The position numbers and the translations under genes are program-made. Below are positions 56,392 to 64,000 of a DNA stretch of 64,000 nucleotides, one piece after another. The notes beneath the pieces were generated by a model. That model did no database searches and was not told the origin of the DNA. It saw only the letters and a list, made by a program, of their open reading frames with translations. This DNA comes from Microbotryomycetes sp. JL201 (taxonomy: Eukaryota > Basidiomycota > Microbotryomycetes). The DNA lies in contig JAQYUZ010000007.1 of the NCBI GenBank assembly GCA_033819885.1, forward strand, positions 186,001 to 250,000, given 5' to 3'. Numbering within the stretch: the first letter of the stretch is position 1; every line of letters begins with the position of its first letter.

Positions 56392-57663
56392 CTAGACATC
56401 ACCCTCGATCCTCTCTGTGTCGACTTCGACCGCCATTGAATTATTCTCTGCTTCCGGACTTCTCGTCGGCGACCTTGACACGAATCTGCCCTCGCTGCCT
56501 GCACTCGGACTCCGTGAAACGAATCTGCCACCACTTGGTGACCTGTCTCGCCGCACTTTGCCCGCACGTCCCGCTTTGTCGTCATCGTCGTCATCTGCTT
56601 CCTCCTCTGTCCAATACTCTGGCGTCTTGCTCTTTCTGCCTTCGCCGCTGCCTAACGGTGACGGACTCCGACTCGCGCTCGGTGACCTGGACATGTATCT
56701 CTCCCTGTCACTTTCGTCGCCCGATTTGATCGCACCGTCGTCATCGCTTCCTCCTTCGTCTTCCAGCACACCCATAGCGCGCCCAAGCTTTGATCGTCTG
56801 GGCGGCAAGCCTTCCGTGTCTTCGAGGACCTTGCGTTGCGTCAATCGCGGCAATTGTATTTCGCACACTCGTTCTTCGGTCAACAACTGGTCTGCAAATT
56901 CGTCCATCGTCGTGATCGAGTACGAGCCATCTATCGTATTTGATCAGATTCAGTCACACGCGTATTTCGACGAACGAGGATTCAAAAAAGAGGACTGACT
57001 CATGTTGCGCATTCGTATCTTGCGGTAATCGTCCAATAGAGGTTCCAGGACTTCATACACGTTGAGCGGATCGAACGTGAGCCTGACGTAGAACGCCGCC
57101 AACGCCCTCAAGTATCTGCTCACGATGACCCCACAAATCGAATGGTCAGCGGGCAGTCGGTCGGTCAGTCGATTGGCCCGAGTCATCAAAGCATAGAAGC
57201 AAAGTCAACGCACTTGAATTCTTCGGCTCGTAAATACTCTAATATGATTTCACGCTCGGGCTGAAGCTGGAGTAGTTTGAGGCTCAAGCACATGAACTCT
57301 GTCGGTCTCGTGTTGGCATACGTTCCGCCTATGTGTGTCAGCCTGATGGCATTGTCGATGAGGGTGGCAGCATTGAGCGCAAAGCAGTGTTCCTCTGCAG
57401 ACCGAGCATCAGTGATCGTGTTGACACCGAGCCACTGCAAGGCATGTCCAGATGTTTGGCGGGATTGGACTGACTCCAGTATATGGACTCGTACACTCGA
57501 GCGCGAATGACTTTCTCTATGAGGTACTGGCAAACAGATGAAGCGCGCACAGGTGCAACCGCGTTCAGCTCACATGCTCGCTTTCACGAACATCAATCCG
57601 AAAACTGACCTGCGGATTCGTTCCATGGATGCTGATCGCGCCTTTGACTGTCGTATTTGCCAT
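56392..57663 (-). CDS. PRP38: spliceosome factor PRP38
   Basis: Prp38 is a tri-snRNP/B-complex protein needed for spliceosome activation. The start MANTTVKGAISIHGTNPQ joins YLIEKVIRARVYESIYW, then KEHCFALNAATLIDNAIRL, GGTYANTRPTEFMCLSLKLL, YLRALAAFYVRLTFDPLNVY and EPLLDDYRKIRMRNM. After MDEFADQLLTEERVCEIQLPRL, where the core ends, comes a Ser/Arg/Asp-rich tail with SRSPS repeats (an RS-like tail as in animal and many fungal Prp38 proteins, absent in budding yeast). At least five exons are needed; the first two introns use GTCAGT donors. It is head to head with bL27m. Confidence 0.92.
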
Positions 57664-57780
57664 GACGCGCGAAAGTGTATATCGTCAAAGCGGCGAAAAC
57701 GCAAGCTGCGCTACCATCGACGCTCTGCCTCCGTCTGCACGCCCACAACTCATAACTCCGACCACTCGTCCTCGCCCACA
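57664..57780. promoter_or_regulatory. 117-bp shared promoter of PRP38 and bL27m
   Basis: Divergent ATGs are 117 bp apart. No TATA box is seen. Confidence 0.5.
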
Positions 57781-58616
57781 ATGTTCAACATTGTCAGACA
57801 GCTGACGAGGCCGACTCTGCCTTGCCTGCCGTCCACGTCGGCGCTAAAGTCGACGCTGTTTGACAGTCCCTTGCCAGGTGAGTCTGACCGCCCGCCCGCC
57901 CGCCTGTCCGTTGCCGTTGACAATGATAGCCCAATCTGACACACATCTCTTCTGCTACGGGAAACAAAGGCTTGCTCCAGGTCAGGACAGCCACAAAGCG
58001 CGGCGGAGGCTCATCTAAAAACGGTCGCAATTCGATCGGTAAACGCCTCGGCGTCAAAAAGTATGGAGGCAAGTTCACCCTTCTGTGCCTATCCTTTCAA
58101 GTCTTGGCGCCTGACATCGTTCTCCCCGCTCGCGCTCTCGCTCAAACAGGTCAACTCGTCATTCCCGGCAACATTCTCGTACGCCAACGAGGCACAGAAT
58201 TTCACCCTGGCCAACACGTAGAAAAAGGTCGCGATCACACTCTGTTTGCAACCGCACCGGGCTACGTGTGTTTTTACTCGGATAAAGTGAATGGCAAACT
58301 CAAGAAACTCGTGGGCATCACTCAAGATCGAGACGAACGGTTGCCAAGGGACAAAGCACTCTTTGGAAGAAGCAGATGGTTCGGAAAAGTCGACGTCAAC
58401 AGCAGTCTGTGGCGAGGAGGTTTTGATGGTTTCGAACTCGCCGCAAACGGTGGCGACGAGTCGGCACGGTCGACATCGGTACGAGAGGAGCACTTGTCGG
58501 CTCAGCATGATCAAACGGGCAAGCTGAACGAGCAAGAGATGAACGAAATGATGGCAGAGGCTATGGCAGGATCGCCTGGTGCGACAAAACCAGGTCCGAC
58601 AGTCGCCGCAGCATAG
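57781..58616 (+). CDS. MRPL27: mitochondrial large-subunit ribosomal protein bL27m
   Basis: Three exons, 57781-57877, 57970-58068 and 58150-58616, give 220 residues. A short targeting peptide leads into the bL27 core: [73 protein letters not shown]-terminal extension of about 110 residues follows, typical of fungal Mrp7-type proteins. The second intron starts with GC and falls in the highly conserved KKYGGQ motif, so the splice is well fixed by homology. The protein sits near the peptidyl-transferase centre of the mitoribosome. Confidence 0.93.
58069..58149 (+). other. GC-AG intron of bL27m
   Basis: Donor GGAG|GCAAGT and acceptor AAACAG|GT rebuild [12 protein letters not shown] exactly. The nearby GT (GTTCAC) cannot keep the frame. 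Confidence 0.88.
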
Positions 58617-58715
58617 CAACCGATTCTGTTCTTTGTTCTGTGTAATATATGACAACAACAATGACCATGCTCGAGAATCATGTTCTGCGTTTTTTTGTGC
58701 GCGTCCTCGGCGATT

Positions 58716-60424
58716 CTACGAAACGTCACGTGACGGAAAATCCCACAGTTGAAGAGACCACGCCGGAGTCTCCTTGATCGAAGCATCCTCTTCGCTGTCG
58801 TCAGAACCGCTATCTGTGTCAGTGCTTTCCAACGAAACACGCCGCTTGAAAGTCCTCGTTCCAGAGCAAGTCAACAACAAATTCGAACCAGGCACGAACG
58901 CCGTTAACCCTAACGGTTCTGAGTATGCTACTTAGCTCCAAAGACGATTCTCTCGTCAGCAGACAGCAAAAGCTCTCACCTGTCGACAGCGGAAATTGTT
59001 GCAACGGAGTCGAGTTTGTTTCGTCGTATTCTGCTCCAAACCAATTCAACTTGCCGTTCTGCGGTCGTGGGCGAGTCCTTTAGCTTCTCGCCAAGGCCCG
59101 GGGGGGAGAAAGGGTCCGTCAAGATACTGACCTGGTCACCAGCAAGCAACCAAGTGCCAGAAGTGTCGATATCAAATTCGAATTTCTGGTTCGCTCTAGC
59201 TTTGCGTTGCAGGTGTAGAACGGGTTTCAAAAAGTTGCGCAAATCGATAACAGAGATCGATGAAGACTGTCTTGAAGCGACAAACAAAAGGTGGGACCTT
59301 GGATGGAAATGAACCTGCCCAAAATGACACCAGAAAAACAATGAGCTTGCTGAAGCCGATTGAATCTTGTCTCGGGAGGCTTATCCACCTTTGTCACGCC
59401 TTTTCCATTTCTAACTTTGATCAGCTTGATGAGCTCGTCAGCTTGCGTTGTGTCGTACAATCCGACAGTGCCAGATAATGAACCAGCGGCGAGCAATCCA
59501 GAACCATCGGGTCTGAATGCCAAACTTGAGATGATGCCTGTTTCGAACATCTCTATATCAGAGAAAGCGCTCTTCTCTGAATTCGTGATGCATGCATGCG
59601 CACGGGCGCGCACCTTTTTGTCCTTGACGACTGGCCCGGCTCGGTGAGGTGTGGATGCGCTGACCTGCCGCACCTGGCTGATTGATCTCGAACACTTCGA
59701 TGGCATTGGCAAAGCCACAGTAGAGACTGACAAGCGGGTACAGCAATCAGTCAACCTCAGTGAGCGACCGTACTCAGCCATAGAACGTACTTACAAAGAA
59801 CCATCGGCTGAGAACGTCATCGAGTGCGGTGCGACAAATCGTTCTGTGTGATCTTCGATCGGATAGCTCGCGCGCACCTAGACCCAGACGTAAAGCAACG
59901 AGACACTTTTGAGTGACTTCACAAGATGTCGACTAGGCATTGCGACGGACTCTACAATCCGACCCGTCCACGAGCTGGACAGGGTGATCTTTGACGGCCA
60001 TGACGAAGGCAAAGTAAGCCGGATTTGAAGATGTGGCAGCTGGGAACCATTCAAAAGAGACTATGCTGTCTGCTGGTCGAAAAGTCCACTCCGGCCGCCA
60101 CTCGTTTGTCGAGTCCGGTTCCAATGACAGGGCTGGTCTGCGTGAGGTCCCCATATGAGTTCGTTCTCAACCCAAATCGAACCTCACCTTACATCTTGAA
60201 CAGCGACAGTGAGCGATCCTCGGCGAGCACGAGCACACATGAACCATCAGGACAGCTGGCCGGGTTCGGGACAGAGTCAGACAAGCGCAACATCATTTCG
60301 ACGTGAAAGCTGACACGCGTGCAGTCCTGAAGAACGTTCCAGCGGCTGCGAGGTGGACGGGCGGCTGTGGCGCCCGAGCGCACGCAATCAGTCGAGGTGC
60401 TGATGGACACTCGGGTGGGCTCAT
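58716..60424 (-). CDS. WRAP53: WD-repeat protein of the WRAP53/TCAB1/Swt21 family
   Basis: In animals this family binds CAB-box RNAs and guides scaRNAs and telomerase to Cajal bodies; the yeast relative Swt21 acts with the spliceosome. The proposed start at 60424 (MSPPECPSAPRLIACARAPQ) leads to CPDGSCVLVLAEDRSLSLF. Then come SFEWFPAATSSNPAYFAFVM, KDHPVQLVD, an AHSMTF-type blade, GLVNAIEVFEINQPG-like GFANAIEVFEINQPG, MFETGIISSLAFRPDGSGLL, AAGSLSGTVGLYDTTQ, VTKVHFHPRSHLLFVAS, DLRNFLKPVLHLQRKARANQ and FDIDTSGTWLLAGDQ. After NGKLNWFGAEY and PLGLTAFVPGS it ends WSLQLWDFPSRDVS. About eight exons are needed. The N-terminal exon is the least certain part. Confidence 0.82.
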
Positions 60425-60565
60425 GCTAGACACGTGCGTCTTCGGTGTGTTTGTCGACCGCGACGCCCTTGTCCTGAGGGGGCCAAGGCGGATGAATGAA
60501 GGTGAGTGTATGCACTCGGTCCTCGAAAGTCGACACTTTGCGTCCACCGTCGTTGTCAACGAGCT
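60425..60565. promoter_or_regulatory. 141-bp shared promoter of WRAP53 and La
   Basis: Divergent ATGs are 141 bp apart. Both products handle small non-coding RNAs, so shared control is plausible. No TATA box is seen. Confidence 0.45.
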
Positions 60566-62706
60566 ATGTCGGACAAGGCAGCAAACGGTACCGCCGGGGT
60601 GTCTCCACAGGTCAAGAATGACCTTGTGCAACAGAGTGAGTCGCTGTGTCAGCCTCTGTCATCGAATGCCGGCTCCGCACTTTTTTTGGCGTCGCCGAAG
60701 AACGGCACTGCACCCTCGGCAAGCCTTGTCGCGGCTCGGCATCACCGCCAAAAGTGCTTTTACGCTTTTGTGTGCACCTTTTGTGCTATAAGGCGGTCGT
60801 GCCCTGCAGAACTTAGAGCTGACGCCTGTTTTCCGTTGTGTTTGTGCCACCCTTGCGCGTTTGTTATTCTCGCGTCTAGTCGAATTCTACTTGTCAGACT
60901 CCAACTTGCCATTTGACAAGTTCTTGTTCTCGCTTTGGTCGGCCTCGTTCCACAAGCCTCGCCAAGTTATCCTCGACACGCCCGTTGACGACAAGCTTGC
61001 CTCGGCCACAACTTTGCACAAGAACACGGGCTCACTCAAGCATGACAGATTCCACCTCGGTTGGGTCCCTCTCGACACGCTGTGCTCTTTCAAACGCATG
61101 AGGGACTACTTGCAGCCGCCTCCGACCGGACTTGGCAGCTTGGACGCGGTGGCAAAAGCCTTGGATGAGTCTGACCTCGTTCAGGCTTACAAGTTTGGCT
61201 CCGAAGGACAAGAAGACGCAGGCTGGTACGTCCGCAAAACACACGAGCTCAAGAAAGCCGGAGACTTGCTCGAGCGAAGCGCGTACGCAAAAGGGTTCCC
61301 TGTCCCGGAAGGCAACGACGAGCAGACGGATGAAGGCAAACAAGCGCAGAAGGATGCAGAGGCACTGTTGCAGAAACAAATCGAAGCTTGGGTCAAGGAT
61401 TTGAATGTCGGCAAGGTCCTATCGGTCCGCATGAGGCGCGAAGACAAGCAGGTTAACGGCAAGACAATTCCTAAAGCGGGCAAGTTCAAGGTGCGTCTTC
61501 TTTCCTATTCCCTTTTTTGACTCGCGCAAACCTGGACGCTCACTTCGATGCACGCCTAGGGATCTGTCTTTATCGAGTTTGCCGAGACGGAGAGCGTTGA
61601 AAAGTTCCTCAAGCTCGACCCAAAGCCTGACTTCGAGGGCAAGCCTCTTGAGATCATGTCAAAGTGCGTACATTTCAACGTATGGTTGAAGTTCCTCGAG
61701 TCAGAGAAAAGACGCCTTGGCGCTGACCACCAGAGCGGCGCTTGACAGAAACGCATACGTCGACATGAAGCGCGAGATTTACGCTCCTGGTACGGCCAAG
61801 CAGGCCGACAAGAGCAGCGCCAAGGGCGCTAAAGGCTTCAACGCTTGGGCGCTCAAGTATGTCGACGGCAACGGCTTCCCTTCGCCCGTCGAGGCTCCGT
61901 CGAAAGATTCGCGCGACGGCAACAACAAGAAGCGCAAGGCTGAAGATGGCCCGGAAGAGCGTGACATTATGTTTGATGGCGTCAGATTCAAAGCTAAACG
62001 CACCAAGGAAGGTGACGATTCTACGATCGAGCTTATCGACGAGGACAAGATTGGTACCGAAGACGGACAATGGCCCAAGGGTCGACTGCTCAAGTTTACG
62101 GTCTCTGGCGGTGACGCGACCAACAAGTTCAATTTTATGGAGCTCAAGAGCAAGATTTCGTCGATTGCTAAGCCTGGTTTCATCGGTCTCGAACAGCCAA
62201 AGGAAGATAGACCGGTTGCCAGTCTGCCGGCCTCTGGCACATCCGCTCCTTCTTCTCACGCCATGGTTGACACGATTGAACAACCCAAACCAAAACTTTC
62301 TGCGCCGCCGATGGTTGCTTCTGCATCTGCGAAATCCGAGTCGACCTCGGACGCGGCGTCGGCTCAACGAGGCACGGCCAGTTTCCGTGAGGTTGTGACT
62401 GAAGAGGCTTTTGAAAAGATCAAGAGCGACTTTTCAGAATTCGAGGGACAAAAGATTGAGTGGTCTCGCGCCTCAGGTGAGCTCCTTCGGTCCACGACTG
62501 CGGCTGGTTCGCAAAGACGGACGAAGACTAATTGATGGATTGCCCGACTTGCAGACGAGGAGGAGCGCGCGCACGTCTTGTCACGTGCTCGTTGGCACGC
62601 CAAGGAGGCATTTTCTTCTGAGCGGGGAGGCCGCGGAGGACGTGGAGGTGGCCGAGGTGGACGTGGTGGCGGTCGCGGTGGCAACTCGAAGCGCGCACGT
62701 CGATAA
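60566..62706 (+). CDS. LHP1: La protein (Lhp1/Sla1), RNA 3'-end chaperone
   Basis: La binds the UUU-OH ends of nascent Pol III transcripts, including pre-tRNAs. Exon 1 (60566-60635) encodes MSDKAANGTAGVSPQVKNDL, followed by a 244-nt intron, long for this window. The La motif starts QQIEFYLSDSNLPFDKFLFS and resumes at LGWVPLDTLCSFKRMRDYL after a stretch of about 39 extra residues. The RRM follows over introns at 61491-61559 and about 61663-61730 (VLSVRMRREDKQ, GSVFIEFAETESVEKFLKL). A Lys-rich linker leads to the C-terminal xRRM-like domain (GRLLKFTVSGGDATN, DFSEFEGQKIEWSRA). The last exon, reached by donor GTGAGC, ends in an RGG tail (GGRGGRGGGRGGRGGGRGG) and a nuclear-type KRARR. Confidence 0.9.
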
Positions 62707-62826
62707 ATGCCACATGTCTAGGAAGAGGCAGCATTGTTCCGATGTCGCTTGACGAAGATGATGAGCTGTAAATCACCTTGTTCAATCTTGCCGTGTTGGC
62801 TGGTGACTTTTGTTTCTGCGACGAGC

Positions 62827-64000
62827 ATGCTCGCGGCCGCGCCTGGCTCGGCGCGGGACCCGTCGTTCGAGTGGCCAGACTTGTCTGACGACGAGCCGGA
62901 TGCCGTTGACTCGTTGTCGCGTCGACATGACGCGTCTGTGCGCGCTAGTCTGACCAACATGTTGCCACGCGACGACGACCAAGACGACAAGCTGGCTCAG
63001 ACAACATTCGCCAGGACGACGGCGCCTTCTGACACTGCAAAAGCAACCACTCTGAGAACATTGAGGCTCAGACGCGTCCAATTGGGCCTCGCGTGCTGCA
63101 TGTCGATCGGCAGTGCGCTCGCCAACTCGGTTCTGTTTCTGTAGCGAGCTGACAAGGCCGTGACAGGCCACTTTGGTGCATACTTGCTCGGTCCAGTCAA
63201 ACAGAACCTGCATACATCAGAGCACGGCTTTGCTTGTGCGTTCGAACGCGCCTACACCCTCGGCACCACTTGCTAACCCCAGACCATTCGCCTCAGCGCT
63301 CGTGTCCTCGTTCCAGGTCGGTCAGCTTTGGACCATTAAAGCTCTTTTATTCGTGCGCTGATGCGATCAGGGAAAAAAAACATCCGTCATTCAGCTCGTC
63401 AACACTGTGACGCCACTCGTCTCGAACGCGTTCGTGTTGAGGTTCGGTGCGCCAAAGACGGCTCTCGGAGCGACAGGAACAGTCCTGGTAGGGCAGGCCA
63501 TCGTCGTATGGGCACAGCGCAACGGTACAGAAGGACAAGAGGCCTTGAACGGCATGATCACAGGACTGTTTTGCTTTGGTTTGGGATTGGCTCCAATCGC
63601 CGTCTGTCAGGAATCAATCATTCTCAAACAAAACAGCTCTCACTCGAAAACGGTTGCGAGATCCGTCGCTGTTGGTCTTTTGTTTGGCAAAACGGCCGCC
63701 TTCCTGGCTGCCTGCACGGCAGAGCCAATGGCATCAATCTCGCCCCGAATGCCTTTTATCGTCGCGTGCCTCGTCGCCTTGTTCTCTTTTGCATGTTGCG
63801 TCATGTACAACCACATTGACAAATCGCTACCTCCCTTCGAAACCCAAGACCCGGTTGAAGGAGTTTCCTCGACCGGATTCTCGTGCGACAAACTGCTCGA
63901 ATCGAAATCATATGGGGATCCGTTTTGGTTGTACGCAATTGTGTGTTCGCTTGCAGGGGCATGGTACAGCACAATTCATCTCAGTTCGAGCATGCTTCAA
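62827..64000 (+). CDS. MFS transporter (MFSD1-like), partial at right edge
   Basis: The start is placed at the ATG at 62827 (MLAAAPGSARDPSFEWPDLS), giving a cytosolic acidic N-terminus. The first helix region LGLACCMSIGS is followed by a 54-nt intron (63113-63166, donor GTGCGC), then HFGAYLLGPVKQNLHTSEHG. Two more introns join FASLVSSFQ to LVNTVTPLVSNAFVLRFGAP. Later helices include GMITGLFCFGLGLAPIAVCQ, AVGLLFGKTAAFLAACTAE, FIVACLVALFSFACCVMY and PFWLYAIVCSLAGAWYSTI. The pattern resembles MFSD1-type fungal transporters, but the substrate is unknown. The reading frame is open at base 64000, so the C-terminal half is missing from the window. Confidence 0.8.

Noticed and set aside
58898-58915. 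Telomere-like TTAACCCTAACGG
   Set aside because: It is a single copy inside the last coding exon of the WRAP53-like gene, where it encodes PLGLT, so it is chance.
60939-61055. Hidden intron inside the La motif
   Set aside because: The only AG dinucleotides in the stretch follow A (AAG), and the one join that would fit the protein creates a stop codon.
1-64000. Transposons, virus-derived elements or CRISPR
   Set aside because: No transposase, reverse transcriptase, integrase or capsid-like frame, no long terminal or inverted repeats, and no repeat-spacer pattern were seen.

Overview
The window reads as a compact nuclear segment of a basidiomycete fungus. Support comes from a Zn2Cys6 regulator, fungal-type mitochondrial ribosomal proteins (mS45/Bot1, bL27m), a BQT4-like APSES membrane protein, and a secreted CPL1-like cysteine-rich protein of the kind seen mainly in basidiomycetes. 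Genes lie close together on both strands, and most carry several introns of about 54-80 nt. A Pucciniomycotina yeast-like genome such as Mixia is my best guess, but that rests on general resemblance only. I could run no searches. Family names come from motifs and recalled family sequences, and exon joins from reading frame, splice signals and family fit.

Layout, left to right. 0-5 kb: a possible gene end at the left edge, NAF1 (-), mitochondrial EF-Ts (+) and a small hypothetical (-). 5.4-9.2 kb: a long serine-rich protein (+). 9.5-14.7 kb: a Zn2Cys6 transcription factor and an AIG1/FAR-17a membrane protein (both -). 14.7-21.8 kb: the DEAD-box splicing helicase PRP28 (-), head to head with the G-patch spliceosome factor TFIP11/NTR1 (+). 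21.9-25.8 kb: SRP14 (+) and an HSL-type lipase/esterase (-). 25.8-27.7 kb: a gene-poor stretch with a split tRNA-Tyr. 27.7-31.8 kb: small heat-shock protein (+), ALKBH1-type dioxygenase (+) and DSK2/ubiquilin (-). 32.3-35.3 kb: a secreted protein with 13 six-cysteine repeats and a CPL1-like domain (-). 36.8-39.2 kb: ribosomal protein eS10 (-) with an 18-nt exon, and a six-exon small membrane protein (+) that is spread over pieces too short to show as one open frame. 39.5-45.3 kb: MIC60 (+), mS45 (-) and BQT4-like (+). 45.8-54.2 kb: an uncharacterised large protein (+) and an SH3 polarity scaffold of Tea4/Bud14 type (-). 54.8-64 kb: proteasome beta5 PRE2 (-), PRP38 (-), bL27m (+), the WRAP53/Swt21 WD protein (-), La/LHP1 (+), and an MFS transporter running off the right edge (+).

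Several genes act in RNA biogenesis: PRP28, TFIP11 and PRP38 (spliceosome), NAF1 and WRAP53 (H/ACA RNP, telomerase or splicing), and La (Pol III transcripts). Pairs of housekeeping genes share very short divergent promoters: PRP28/TFIP11 94 bp, PRP38/bL27m 117 bp, WRAP53/La 141 bp, mS45/BQT4 153 bp, NAF1/EF-Ts 172 bp. The most unusual signals are in splicing. At least four introns begin with GC instead of GT, including the first intron of PRP28, the helicase that acts at 5' splice sites. Many other donors read GTCAGT. I saw no transposon, virus-derived element or CRISPR array.
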